This document shows positions 15,674 through 23,862 of a DNA stretch of 64,000 bases, piece after piece. The position numbers and the translations under genes are program-made. The stretch is from Roseateles depolymerans. Lineage in GTDB: Bacteria; Pseudomonadota; Gammaproteobacteria; Burkholderiales; Burkholderiaceae_C. The stretch covers positions 1,491,858 through 1,555,857 of the forward strand of contig NZ_QUMT01000001.1 of NCBI RefSeq assembly GCF_003387155.1, written 5' to 3'. Each line of letters begins with the position of its first letter. Positions within the stretch are counted from its first letter, which is position 1. The notes under the pieces are model-generated. The model did not search any database. It worked only from the letters and a program-made list of their open reading frames with translations, and had not been told where the DNA came from.

Positions 15674-16720
15674 ATGAAGCAGCTTCGCATCCTCACAGGC
15701 CAGCATGCCGGCGTGCAGCTACGGTTGACCCGTCAGCACTATCGCATCGCCAGCGATGACGAGGCCGACCTGCAGATCACCGACTGGACGCAGCCCCCGC
15801 TGCTCCTGATGTTCGAGGAAGAAGGTTCCGACGTGTCTCCCGCGCTCCATCTGATCGACGACCAAGGACAGCCCGCCGACCTGCTGGGCCGTCTGCAGGA
15901 CTTCCTGCCGCGCCGGTTCGGGGATGTGGTGCTGTGCGCCGGACCGGATGCAGCCGCCTGGCCCAGCGATCTGACGCTGATGGATGCGCTGATGCGTCCT
16001 GCACGCCAGGACGGCGCGCTCCCGGGAGCAGCCACCGCCGCCGCCGGCGCTGCAGGCAGCAACAGCCGCAGCACCCACCGCCCCCGCTGGATGATCAGCG
16101 CGGTGGTGGCCGGTGCGGCGCTGCTGGCGGCGATGAGCGCCGTGCTCAGCACCCAGACGGCCGCATCACCCACCCCGCGCCCCGATCCCATGGAGCAGGT
16201 GGCCGGCGCCCTGCGCCAGGCCGGCGTGCAGGGCCTGGTGGTGCGCCGCGTGGACCAGCGCCTGGTGGTGGAGGGCCTGCTGGCCGGCAGCGCGGAAATG
16301 GCCCGCACCCGCGCCGCGCTCCAGCCCTTCGGCGAGCAGCAGCTGCTGCACCGTTATGCCTCCGCCGCCGACATCGTCCGCCAGATCGGTGATGCATTGA
16401 ACCGGCCCGGCCTGCAGGTGGAGTACCGCGGGCAGGGCGTTTTTGCGGTGGTCGGCGAAAGCGCCGACCCCACCGGCCTGCGCGACGAGGTGCGCCGCAT
16501 CAGCGCGGACATCGGCCCGCTGGTGCGCCGCATCGACGTGAGCGTCGAGCAGACCCTGCCGACGGCCCGCGTGCGCATGGGCGCCATGCTGGGCGGCGAC
16601 GGCCTGCGCTACGTGCAGACGGCCGACGGCACCAAGCATTTGTCGCTGTGGACCCCACCGGAGGACGGCGCTGCCGTGCCGGGGGATCCGTCTTCTTCAT
16701 CCCCCATCGGAGAACCGTGA
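15674..16720 (+). CDS. sctD: T3SS inner-membrane ring protein SctD (HrpW/YscD type)
   Basis: A 348-residue bitopic ring protein. Residues 1-100 form an FHA-like cytoplasmic domain (LRILTGQHAGVQLRL), a single membrane segment lies at about 139-160, and the periplasmic part (about 170-330) holds repeated ring-building motifs such as VQGLVVRRVDQRLVVEG. In the secreton it connects the SctJ ring with the secretin. It follows sctC by 35 bases and its TGA overlaps the ATG of the next gene, so the two are translationally coupled. Confidence 0.85.
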   Translation: MKQLRILTGQHAGVQLRLTRQHYRIASDDEADLQITDWTQPPLLLMFEEEGSDVSPALHLIDDQGQPADLLGRLQDFLPRRFGDVVLCAGPDAAAWPSDLTLMDALMRPARQDGALPGAATAAAGAAGSNSRSTHRPRWMISAVVAGAALLAAMSAVLSTQTAASPTPRPDPMEQVAGALRQAGVQGLVVRRVDQRLVVEGLLAGSAEMARTRAALQPFGEQQLLHRYASAADIVRQIGDALNRPGLQVEYRGQGVFAVVGESADPTGLRDEVRRISADIGPLVRRIDVSVEQTLPTARVRMGAMLGGDGLRYVQTADGTKHLSLWTPPEDGAAVPGDPSSSSPIGEP

Positions 16721-16983
16721 TGGACCAAGCCCTGGAGCAGACCGTGTTCGCGGACCTCGCGCACATCGAAAAGACCCTGACCGATGACCTCAGCGGCGAG
16801 CGCACGCGCGCCATGCTGAGCTACTTCGACCAGGTCACCCGCAGCACCGAAGCCCATCTGCAGTCCGCGCTGCCGGATGCGGAGCGTCAGCTGACCTCGC
16901 AGCTGATCGAAGGCTTCCGGGCCTCGCAGCGCATCGTGCGGCATGTGTGGGAAACCATCCACACCGCGTCGCTGCCCGCCTGA
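16720..16983 (+). CDS. Small helical protein, possible SctE-type pilin co-chaperone
   Basis: An 87-residue, almost entirely helical protein (LEQTVFADLAHIEKTLTDDL; QLTSQLIEGFRASQRIV) whose ATG overlaps the sctD stop. I do not recognise it by sequence. Its size and its place directly before a tetratricopeptide-like HrpB1 relative and two pilin-like genes match the SctE-SctG chaperone pair that keeps the needle subunit SctF soluble in Yersinia-type systems. That role is inferred from order and shape only. Confidence 0.6.
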   Translation: MDQALEQTVFADLAHIEKTLTDDLSGERTRAMLSYFDQVTRSTEAHLQSALPDAERQLTSQLIEGFRASQRIVRHVWETIHTASLPA

Positions 16984-17014
16984 CACCACCCTCAACGCGA
17001 GAGGAGCCGCCCTG

Positions 17015-17446
17015 ATGAGCACCGATGCCATGCCGGCCGGGATCTCGCCCGCCGGGCCGGGATATCCGCTGATCTACCGCAACCTGATGGCCGTGGGCCT
17101 GCTGGGCGCCGTCTACCGCGCCAGGGAGGATGCCGCCACGGTGAGCGCCGCCGTGGAGCTCACGCTGGACGATCCCACGCCCTACCGCGTGTGCCGGGCG
17201 ATTGCCCAGGGCATCGGCGGTGATGCGGAATATGCCGCCGCCACGCTGGGGGAGCATGTCAGCGAGCACCCGGAGGACGAAGGCGCCAAGGTGGCCCTGG
17301 CCACCGCCTTCCTCCTGGCCCGGGACGAGCGCTGGCGCGCCATCCTCGACGAAGTGCTGGCCACCAGCACCGACCAGAACGTCCGCCAGGCCGCCAATGG
17401 CGTGCTGGCGCATGCGGCGAGCCGTCAGCCGGAGCATCCGAACTGA
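17015..17446 (+). CDS. HrpB1/HrpK-family TPR-like protein, possible SctG-type chaperone
   Basis: A 143-residue helical-repeat protein. Its last 60 residues resemble HrpB1 (19443): both share AK..LA, WRA, EVL and TST at the same spacing. HrpB1/HrpK proteins and YscG share a tetratricopeptide-like fold. With GAGGAG before the ATG, it follows the small helical gene by 31 bases and precedes two pilin-like genes, which suggests a chaperone for those subunits. Having two HrpB1-type proteins in one cluster is unusual. Paralogy is seen; the chaperone function is inferred. Confidence 0.7.
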   Translation: MSTDAMPAGISPAGPGYPLIYRNLMAVGLLGAVYRAREDAATVSAAVELTLDDPTPYRVCRAIAQGIGGDAEYAAATLGEHVSEHPEDEGAKVALATAFLLARDERWRAILDEVLATSTDQNVRQAANGVLAHAASRQPEHPN

Positions 17447-17554
17447 CGTGCCGCCTTCGAGTGTCGATGGGGTGAATGGTTCATCCCGTCATCTTCGGCG
17501 CCATCCGGCGCCCTTCAACCCCGGAAGTTGACTTCCGCAATCAAGGAGAGAGTC

Positions 17555-17764
17555 ATGAGCAGTTCTGCAGCAGGTATCTCGGGTGGTGCATCCGCTGGCG
17601 CTTCCGCCACCATGGACCAGATGATGGGCCAAATGGAAGCCCAGAACATCCAGCAAATGAAGAACAACCTGCAGATGGGCCGCATGAGCCAGGAAGCAGC
17701 GATGTCCGAAGCGCTGGGCAAGAAGTTCAAGGCCGCAGGCGACAGCGTCAAGGGCCTGGTCTGA
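17555..17764 (+). CDS. Pilin/needle-like small T3SS protein, copy 1
   Basis: A 69-residue protein with a flexible Ala/Gly/Ser-rich N terminus and one long Met/Gln-rich helix, the make-up of Hrp pilins and needle subunits. AAGGAG lies just before the ATG. Its last 28 residues (from GRMSQEAAMSEALGKKF to KGLV) are nearly identical to the next gene, so the two arose by tandem duplication. A hairpin follows its stop. Strong ribosome sites and duplication suggest high expression of a structural subunit. The name SctF/HrpE-like is inferred; no sequence signature proves it. Confidence 0.75.
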   Translation: MSSSAAGISGGASAGASATMDQMMGQMEAQNIQQMKNNLQMGRMSQEAAMSEALGKKFKAAGDSVKGLV

Positions 17765-17774
17765 TGACCCGGTA

Positions 17775-17805
17775 GACCCGTCGGCCCCCCGTGGGCCGAT
17801 GGGTC
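17775..17805 (+). terminator. Hairpin between the two pilin-like genes
   Basis: GACCC-G-TCGGCCC pairs with GGGCCGA-T-GGGTC around a five-base loop, a 13-pair stem including one G-U pair, starting 11 bases after the first gene's stop. There is no T run. It could be an attenuator or an mRNA-end stabiliser giving more of the first subunit than of downstream proteins. Confidence 0.45.
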
Positions 17806-17844
17806 GGGTCCCCGCCGTCCCATGTGCCCCGCAAGGAGATTCCC

Positions 17845-18060
17845 ATGTCCTCAATGAACGCGGGCGCCGCGCTCGGTGCTTCCTCGTCGGCCGGTGCGTC
17901 CGCCACCTCGCAGGCTTTGATGGGCCAGTTGGCCACGCAAAGCAAGCAGGCCATGGCGAACAACCTGGCGATGGGACGCATGAGCCAGGAAGCGGCCCTG
18001 TCCGAAGCCCTCGGCAAGAAGTTCAAGGCGGCCGGAGACAGTGTCAAAGGCCTGGTTTGA
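17845..18060 (+). CDS. Pilin/needle-like small T3SS protein, copy 2
   Basis: A 71-residue paralogue of the gene at 17555: the N-terminal half differs (MSSMNAGAALGASSSAG) while the C-terminal helix, ending FKAAGDSVKGLV, is the same apart from a Met/Leu change. AAGGAG precedes the ATG. In helical secretion pili the C-terminal helix packs in the core and the N terminus is exposed, so a conserved C end with a variable N end is what one would expect of two alternative or mixed pilus subunits. Function inferred. Confidence 0.75.
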   Translation: MSSMNAGAALGASSSAGASATSQALMGQLATQSKQAMANNLAMGRMSQEAALSEALGKKFKAAGDSVKGLV

Positions 18061-18115
18061 CACGCGCTGGGTGCACGGCAGGTCACCGTTTTCAATTTCA
18101 GTCGGAGCGAACACC

Positions 18116-19357
18116 ATGAGCATGACGATTCAATCGCCGCTGAACATGGCCTTGCAGGGCATCCAGAGCCCCCTGGCCGGCCTTCAGCAGGCCTTGCAGG
18201 GCCTGCAACAAGGGCTCCAGGGCCTGCAGCAGCTGCTGCAACCCCTGGAGAACCTTCTCAAGAATCCGTTGGCCAGCGCCCTGAGCGGCGCGGGCCAGGG
18301 CGTGGCCCAGGCGCTGGGCGGCCTGGGCAATGCCGCCGGCTCGCCGCTGGGCGGGCTGGGCCAGGCCCTGGGCGGCCTGAGCCAAGGGCTGGGCGGCCTG
18401 AGCCAGGCGCTGGGCGGGCTGACCAATAGCCTCACGCAGGGCCTGAATCCCTTCGGCCAGGGCGGGCTGGGCGGGCCGCTCGCCCAGAACCTGCTGGGGG
18501 GCGCACTCGGGGGTGCACTCGGCGGCGCCAGTGGGGGTCTTGGCGGTGCCCTCGGCGGCGCGCTGGGCGGCCTCGCGCAAGGACTGAACGGTGTCAACCA
18601 GGCCATCGGCGGTCTGGGGCAGGCCGCGATGGGCGGCGCCAGCGGCGCCTTGATGGACTCGCTGGGCAAGGCCATCGAAGGCCTGGGCAGCGCGCTGGGC
18701 GCCGCGGGCGCGCTCGCCGGCACGCTCAACTACATGGGCACCAACGGCCAGGGCCCCATGACGCCGGACCGCGCCATTCAGGCGCTGGCCAAGGGCATGC
18801 AGGACTCGGGCATGAAGATGCTCAGCGGCAAGGACCTGGACGACGCGGCCAACGGCATCCGTCCCAAGGGCATGAAGCCGGAAGACTTCACGCCGGAATT
18901 CCAGGCTGCCTGCAAGTTCCTCAAGAGCGACGAAGGCAAGGCCACGCTGCGCAAGCTGGACACCGCCGATGCCGACAATGCCGGCCAGGGCCTCTTCAAG
19001 GGGCGCCCCGACGGCAACATCGGCCTGGGCGATGTGACCGCCGCCCTGCAGAAGACCGGCCTGAACGCCGGTCAGCGCGATGCGGTGTCCACCCTGCGCG
19101 AGAACTTCAATGCGCTGTCCAAGGACGGCAAGACCTTCGACCTGGACACCGTCCGCAACGTGGCCAACGGCATGAACATGCCGGACGGCAACCGCCCCAG
19201 CGGCGAGCTGATCCAGGCCTGCCAGAAGTTCCTGCAGGACACCGCGCTGCACCTCTCGGCGGACAACGCCCAGAAGGTCGGTGAAGGCAAGTTCGACCAG
19301 CAGGGCGACCAGAAGTTCAGCATGAAGGATCTGGACAAGACGCTGGCACGGGCCTGA
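18116..19357 (+). CDS. Harpin-like glycine/leucine-rich T3SS secreted protein
   Basis: A 413-residue protein with no cysteine signature of enzymes but strong harpin features. Residues 10-45 are Gln/Leu-rich helix repeats (LQQ, GLQ). Residues 60-215 are Gly/Leu/Ala repeats of the GGLGQALGGL type. The C-terminal half holds Asp/Gly loops (DADNAGQGLFKGRPDGNIGL; GKTFDLDTVRNVANGM; QGDQKFSMKDLD) that resemble those of HrpF/HrpK/NopX translocon proteins and EF-hand-like calcium loops. GGAG lies nine bases before the ATG at 18116. It is encoded right after the pilin-like genes and before hrpB1, where Hrp systems often carry harpins. Secretion and a role in the host interface are inferred. Confidence 0.75.
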   Translation: MSMTIQSPLNMALQGIQSPLAGLQQALQGLQQGLQGLQQLLQPLENLLKNPLASALSGAGQGVAQALGGLGNAAGSPLGGLGQALGGLSQGLGGLSQALGGLTNSLTQGLNPFGQGGLGGPLAQNLLGGALGGALGGASGGLGGALGGALGGLAQGLNGVNQAIGGLGQAAMGGASGALMDSLGKAIEGLGSALGAAGALAGTLNYMGTNGQGPMTPDRAIQALAKGMQDSGMKMLSGKDLDDAANGIRPKGMKPEDFTPEFQAACKFLKSDEGKATLRKLDTADADNAGQGLFKGRPDGNIGLGDVTAALQKTGLNAGQRDAVSTLRENFNALSKDGKTFDLDTVRNVANGMNMPDGNRPSGELIQACQKFLQDTALHLSADNAQKVGEGKFDQQGDQKFSMKDLDKTLARA

Positions 19358-19374
19358 TCCCGGCCGTCCTCCAA

Positions 19375-19400
19375 GGCCCCCGGCGCTCATGCCGGGGGCC
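19375..19400 (+). terminator. Perfect 10-base-pair hairpin after the harpin-like gene
   Basis: GGCCCCCGGC pairs perfectly with GCCGGGGGCC around the six-base loop GCTCAT, 18 bases after the stop codon. Without a T run it is probably a partial terminator or stabiliser separating the highly expressed secreted proteins from the structural hrpB operon. Confidence 0.5.
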
Positions 19401-19442
19401 GGTTCCCACCCCTCGAGTCCCCCAACGAGCCCTGGAGCTTTC

Positions 19443-19928
19443 ATGATCGATTCCTCGTTGCAACGCAAAGACTTTGTCTCCGGCCTGGTTGGCCTGGTCA
19501 GCCTGGCGGTGGACCGCGAACGGCTGGACGACGCCGAAGCGCTGCTGGGCGCCGTGCGCCAGCTGCGTCCCAAGGTGGCCCAGCTGGACTTCTTCGAAGC
19601 CTGGATCGCCATGAAGCGCGGCCACTGGACCGACGCCATGCGCACGCTGCGCGGCCTGGATGCCACTGCGCCGGAATGGGCGATGGCCAAGGCCTTCCTG
19701 GCCTACTGCCAGTTCGCCACCGGTGACGCCGCCTGGCGCGCCACGGCCGAGGAAGTGCTGCAGACCTCCACCCATGCCGAGGCGCTGGACATGGCGCGGA
19801 CGCTGCTGAATCCGGAAGAGGCGCAGGCGCAGGACGAGTCGCAGCCCTCGGCGGACGACCGCAGCGTGGAGCCGGCCGTTGTGCCGCTCTCGATCGACCT
19901 GTCGCAGATGGCCTATATGCGGGCCTGA
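19443..19928 (+). CDS. hrpB1: HrpB1/HrpK family T3SS protein
   Basis: A 161-residue member of the HrpB1/HrpK family, the first gene of the conserved hrpB operon of Xanthomonas and Ralstonia type systems. It has the helical-repeat pattern (LVGLVSLAVDRERLDDAEAL; LDFFEAWIAMKRGHWTDAM; WAMAKAFLAYCQFATGD). Its role in assembly is thought to be periplasmic or chaperone-like and is needed for secretion in plant pathogens. The next gene, sctI, starts nine bases after its stop. A related protein is encoded at 17015. Confidence 0.88.
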   Translation: MIDSSLQRKDFVSGLVGLVSLAVDRERLDDAEALLGAVRQLRPKVAQLDFFEAWIAMKRGHWTDAMRTLRGLDATAPEWAMAKAFLAYCQFATGDAAWRATAEEVLQTSTHAEALDMARTLLNPEEAQAQDESQPSADDRSVEPAVVPLSIDLSQMAYMRA

Positions 19929-19937
19929 GGAGCAGCC

Positions 19938-20330
19938 ATGACCGATCCCATCCAGGCGATTGCCGCGCAGGACATCCTGCGCCAGGCCGGCGGCACGACG
20001 CCGGACCTGCAGGCCCAGGCCCAGCGCTTCGAGCAACTGATGGCGCAGCAGCCCCAGGCCGACGCCGGCTCGCAGCGACCTGCAGCCGTGTCCGCCGCCG
20101 ACTCCACCATGGGCCGCACGCTGCACACGCTGGATGACGCGTCCCGACAGGTGACGGCCGACATGCAGCGCTTTGTGGCCGACGCACCGACCATGGACCT
20201 GCAGACGCTGACCACGCGCTCGATGGAGCTCAACCTCCAGGTGGCGACCCAGGGCCTGCAGTTCACCGCCTGCACCTCGGTGGCGCAGAGCAGCAAGAAC
20301 GGCCTGCAGACCCTGATGAAGAACCAGTGA
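19938..20330 (+). CDS. sctI: T3SS inner rod protein SctI (HrpB2)
   Basis: A 130-residue protein of the HrpB2 family, the rod subunit that links the export gate with the pilus and takes part in substrate switching. The C-terminal TLMKNQ is the conserved HrpB2 ending needed for function in Xanthomonas, preceded by a helix with LTTRSMELNLQVATQGLQF. GAGGAG lies before the ATG. It sits in the canonical position between hrpB1 and sctJ. Confidence 0.9.
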   Translation: MTDPIQAIAAQDILRQAGGTTPDLQAQAQRFEQLMAQQPQADAGSQRPAAVSAADSTMGRTLHTLDDASRQVTADMQRFVADAPTMDLQTLTTRSMELNLQVATQGLQFTACTSVAQSSKNGLQTLMKNQ

Positions 20331-20338
20331 GGAATGCC

Positions 20339-21115
20339 ATGCGCGCCCTGTCCTGGATGATGGTGCTGCTGCTGATGGCCTTGCTGTCCGCCTGCAAGAC
20401 CGACCTCTACACCAAACGCACCGAGGCGGAGGCCAACGACATGGTCGCGGCCTTGCTCCAGCGCGGGGTGGAGGCGGACAAGAAGACCGCCGACGGCGGA
20501 AAGACCTGGAATGTGTCGGTGGATGAAAAGGATGTCGTCAGCGCGCTGGACATCCTGCGGGCCAATGGCCTGCCCAACGACAAGTACGTGTCCCTGGGCG
20601 ACATGTTCAAGAAGGAAGGCCTGATCTCCACGCCTACCGAGGAGCGGGTGCGCTTCATTCACGGGGTGTCGCAGGAGCTGTCCAGCACGCTGTCCAAGAT
20701 CGACGGCGTGATCGTGGCCAAGGTGCACATCGTGCTGCCCAACAACGATCCGATGTCCACCACGGTGAAGCCGTCCAGCGCGTCGGTCTTTGTGAAGTAC
20801 CGGCCCGAGATCGACGTGCCGCAGCTGGCGCCGTCCATCAAGAGCATGGTGGCCCGCAGTGTGGAGGGGCTGACCTACGACAACGTCACCGTGACCCTGG
20901 TGCCCGGTGCGATGCTGCCGGCGCAGGCGCGGCATGTGGCGGCGGAGAGCCCTTGGACCTGGGTCCTTGGTGGAGTCTTGCTGCTGGTGCTGGCGGCTGC
21001 GGGCGGGTTCGGCGTGGTGATGTGGAAGCGGCCCGCCTGGCTGCCGCCGGCATTGGCCCGCCGCCTCGGTGGAGCGGTTGCGACGGCGCTGGTGCCCACA
21101 CCGGGCGGAGACTGA
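20339..21115 (+). CDS. sctJ: T3SS inner-ring lipoprotein SctJ (HrcJ)
   Basis: A 258-residue lipoprotein of the YscJ/PrgK/FliF family. The lipobox LLSACKTD places the acylated cysteine at residue 19. The periplasmic ring domains show the family motifs EAEANDMVAALLQRGVEADK, FIHGVSQELSSTLSKIDGV and VAKVHIVLP, and a C-terminal membrane helix lies at about 206-228. The ATG at 20339 with AGGA upstream is chosen over a GTG four codons earlier that overlaps sctI. It forms the inner-membrane ring together with SctD. Confidence 0.95.
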   Translation: MRALSWMMVLLLMALLSACKTDLYTKRTEAEANDMVAALLQRGVEADKKTADGGKTWNVSVDEKDVVSALDILRANGLPNDKYVSLGDMFKKEGLISTPTEERVRFIHGVSQELSSTLSKIDGVIVAKVHIVLPNNDPMSTTVKPSSASVFVKYRPEIDVPQLAPSIKSMVARSVEGLTYDNVTVTLVPGAMLPAQARHVAAESPWTWVLGGVLLLVLAAAGGFGVVMWKRPAWLPPALARRLGGAVATALVPTPGGD

Positions 21116-21117
21116 GC

Positions 21118-21804
21118 ATGGCGGCTGTCCTGATGCCTGCCTGCGATGCCACCGTCGCGATGCCCAGCGGTGACACCATCCGCCGCCTGGCCCACTGGGC
21201 CGTGGCCTTCGACACCAAGCTCTGTCATCTGGTGGACGACCTCGACACTGAATGGCAGGCGCCCTTGTTGTCGCCCTGGTCCTTCATGCAAGCAATGCCG
21301 GCTGATCGGTCCGACGCCCTGTGGCCTCGCTTGTGGCGAAGCCGCCTCGGCCAGGAGGGCGTCTGGCCCAGGCTCGATCAATTCGAAGACCCGTGGTGGC
21401 GCCTGGGCCTGCTGCCAAGGCCTGAACTGCTGCACCGCCTGTGCGTGCTGGCGCTGGCCCGCCGCCCGGGCGTGCTGCGATGCTGCATCGACCGCAGTGT
21501 GCGTGTGCCGCTGCAGCGGGCGCTGGCGGATGCCTTTCCCGTGCTAAGCGCATTGAGCCTGCAAGGTCGGCCGGTGGATGCCGTGCAGGCCGGCTGGTCG
21601 CCGGTGGAGTGGGCCTGCGTGGGATTTCTCGATTGGGCCGACATGCTGGGACCCGATGCGCGGCTGGTCCAGACCCTGGTCCGCTGGTCGCTGCCACGGC
21701 AGATGCTGGATCGGCGGTCGCAAGCCGGTCCGGTGCCGGCAGAGCGGTCCTGCGATGCGGCCCGGCAGGCGCTGGTTGAGGCCGGCATGGAGTGGCCATG
21801 CTGA
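21118..21804 (+). CDS. sctK: T3SS sorting-platform protein SctK (HrpB4)
   Basis: A 228-residue cytoplasmic protein, weakly conserved as usual for HrpB4/SctK, recognised by its tryptophan-rich stretches (RLWRSRLGQEGVWPRL; DPWWRLGLLPRPELL), a central LALARRPGVLRCC, and by its fixed place between sctJ and sctL. It should link the SctQ-SctL pods to the inner ring. The ATG lies two bases after the sctJ stop and the 3' end overlaps sctL by seven bases. Confidence 0.8.
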   Translation: MAAVLMPACDATVAMPSGDTIRRLAHWAVAFDTKLCHLVDDLDTEWQAPLLSPWSFMQAMPADRSDALWPRLWRSRLGQEGVWPRLDQFEDPWWRLGLLPRPELLHRLCVLALARRPGVLRCCIDRSVRVPLQRALADAFPVLSALSLQGRPVDAVQAGWSPVEWACVGFLDWADMLGPDARLVQTLVRWSLPRQMLDRRSQAGPVPAERSCDAARQALVEAGMEWPC

Positions 21805-22499
21805 TCTGGTGGCGCGGCCCGGGCGCAGCATCGGACCTCACCGGCGTGCCGCATGGCGTGCTGCGCCGCGAGCAGCTGGAAGCCCTGTGCGACCACACCA
21901 CGCTGCTGCGCCAGGCGCAGGAGCAGGCGCAGGCGCTGCTGGCCCATGCGCACGAACAGGCCGAGGCGGTGCGGGCGCGGGCGCAGCAAGACGCTGAAGC
22001 GCTGTGGGCACAAGCCCAGTCCCGCATCGAGGCCGCCTGCGAGGAAGGACGCGCCGAGGGCGAACGGCAGGCCGCCGTCGCCTGGCATGAACGCCAGGCC
22101 GGTCATCTGGTGCAGCAGGCCGACGCGGTCCGCGGCCTGCATGAAAAACTCGCCGAGGTCGTCACCAGTGCCGTGGAACGCATCGTGCATAGCGGCGACC
22201 GTGCAGCCCTGTTCCAGCGGGCGATGCGCAGCGTGCAGTCGCTGTCCCGGTCGGCCACGGCCCTGACACTCAAGGTGCATCCCGATGATGCGCAAGCAGC
22301 CCGCGACGGCATCGACTCGGTCGCGGCGCTGCAGACGGCCGGCCTGAGCGTGGAGGTGGTCGCCGATCCGGCCCTGCCGGTGGGCAGCTGCGTGTTCGAG
22401 TCGGACCTGGGCGTGGTGGATGCCAGCCTGGACATCCAGCTCACCGCCCTGCGTCAGGCCATGTCCCGGGCGGTTCGCCGCGCCGTGGCGGAGGACTGA
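21798..22499 (+). CDS. sctL: T3SS ATPase stator SctL (HrpB5)
   Basis: A 233-residue FliH/YscL-type protein. Residues 25-110 are a long Ala/Gln/Glu-rich coiled coil (LRQAQEQAQALLAHAHEQAE), and the C-terminal domain (about 130-225) resembles the peripheral-stalk subunit of ATP synthases (ALTLKVHPDD; GSCVFESDLGVVDASLDIQL). It binds and regulates SctN and links it to SctQ. The ATG at 21798 overlaps the end of sctK and SctN starts three bases after its stop. Confidence 0.9.
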   Translation: MLIWWRGPGAASDLTGVPHGVLRREQLEALCDHTTLLRQAQEQAQALLAHAHEQAEAVRARAQQDAEALWAQAQSRIEAACEEGRAEGERQAAVAWHERQAGHLVQQADAVRGLHEKLAEVVTSAVERIVHSGDRAALFQRAMRSVQSLSRSATALTLKVHPDDAQAARDGIDSVAALQTAGLSVEVVADPALPVGSCVFESDLGVVDASLDIQLTALRQAMSRAVRRAVAED

Positions 22500-22502
22500 G
22501 GC

Positions 22503-23852
22503 ATGAATGCGCCGGAGCGCCTGGGGGCCTTGCACCTGGAGGACCTGGGCCGGTGGATGGAACTGGAGCTGGCCGGCACCCAGACGCTTCAGCGCACCGG
22601 CAAGGTGACCGAAGTCATCGGCACGCTGGTGCGGGCCGGCGGGCTGAATGCGCAGGTCGGCGAGATGTGCCATCTCATCGATGCCAACGGCGCGCTGCTG
22701 CAGGTGGCGGAGGTCATCGGCTTTTCCCAGGGGCAGACGATTTTGTCGCCGTTCGGCTCCATCCTGGGCGTGGCGCCGGGGCGCACCCGGGTGGTGGGGC
22801 TGGGCGAGATCCAGCGCGTGCCCGTCGGTGATGCGCTGCTGGGACGGGTGGTGGACAGCCTCGGCCAGCCGGTCGATGGCGGCCCCGCGATCGTGTGCGA
22901 CGAACACCGTCCGGTCTTTGCCATGCCGCCCAGCCCGATGTCGCGCGAGATGATCGAACATCCGCTGCCCACCGGCGTGAAGATCATCGACGGCATGATC
23001 ACGCTGTGCGAAGGCCAGCGCATGGGCATCTTCGCCCCGGCCGGCGTCGGCAAGAGCACGCTGATGGGCATGCTGGCCCGCGGCACGCAATGCGACATCA
23101 GCGTCATTGCGCTGATCGGTGAACGGGGCCGGGAGGTGCGCGAGTTCATCGAGATCATCATGGGCCCGGAGGGCATGGCGCGATCGGTGGTGGTGTGCGC
23201 CACATCGGACCGGTCCTCCATCGAACGGGCCAAGGCGGCCCATGTGGCCACGGCCATCGCCGAATACTTCCGCGACCGGGGCCAGCGGGTGCTCCTGATG
23301 ATGGATTCACTCACCCGCTTCGCACGGGCGCAGCGGGAGATCGGCCTGGCCGCCGGGGAATCGCCGGCGCGGCGCGGTTATCCGCCGTCCGTGTTCGCCG
23401 AGATTCCGCGCCTGCTGGAGCGCACCGGCATGGGCGCCACCGGCTCCATCACGGCGCTCTACACCGTGCTGGCCGAGGACGACAGCGGCAGCGACCCGAT
23501 TGCCGAAGAGGTGCGCGGCATCCTGGACGGCCATTTGATCCTCTCCCGCAAGATCGCGGCCCGCAACCAATATCCGGCCATCGACGTGCTGGGCAGCCTC
23601 AGCCGGGTGATGTCGCAGGTGGTCAGCCGCGAGCATCAAGCGGCGAACGGCGGTCTGCGCAAGTTGATGGCCAAGTATGACGAGATGGAGCTGCTGATCC
23701 AGATGGGCGAATACAAGCCCGGCAGCGACGCGCTCGCCGACGAGGCGGTGCGCAAGCAGGCGGCCATTCGCGACTTCCTGAACCAGGCCACCAGCGACCT
23801 GCGGCCTTTTGACCAGACCATTGCCGAGCTGACGGCGCTGGTGAACGGTTGA
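22503..23852 (+). CDS. sctN: T3SS ATPase SctN (HrcN)
   Basis: A 449-residue hexameric ATPase that unfolds substrates and separates them from chaperones at the base of the machine. Walker A reads APAGVGKST at about 179-187, Walker [16 protein letters not shown] at about 265, and the T3SS-type signatures [17 protein letters not shown] and [15 protein letters not shown] follow. The length and motifs are those of HrcN. It is the sixth gene of the hrpB operon, tightly packed between sctL and sctO. Confidence 0.97.
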   Translation: MNAPERLGALHLEDLGRWMELELAGTQTLQRTGKVTEVIGTLVRAGGLNAQVGEMCHLIDANGALLQVAEVIGFSQGQTILSPFGSILGVAPGRTRVVGLGEIQRVPVGDALLGRVVDSLGQPVDGGPAIVCDEHRPVFAMPPSPMSREMIEHPLPTGVKIIDGMITLCEGQRMGIFAPAGVGKSTLMGMLARGTQCDISVIALIGERGREVREFIEIIMGPEGMARSVVVCATSDRSSIERAKAAHVATAIAEYFRDRGQRVLLMMDSLTRFARAQREIGLAAGESPARRGYPPSVFAEIPRLLERTGMGATGSITALYTVLAEDDSGSDPIAEEVRGILDGHLILSRKIAARNQYPAIDVLGSLSRVMSQVVSREHQAANGGLRKLMAKYDEMELLIQMGEYKPGSDALADEAVRKQAAIRDFLNQATSDLRPFDQTIAELTALVNG

Positions 23853-23862
23853 GGGACGCACC

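Noticed and set aside
17494-17517. TTCGG-N15-TTCAA upstream of the first pilin-like gene, resembling a PIP box
   Set aside because: The second half-site is imperfect and the expected -10 position would fall on the ribosome site, so it cannot work like the four clear boxes.
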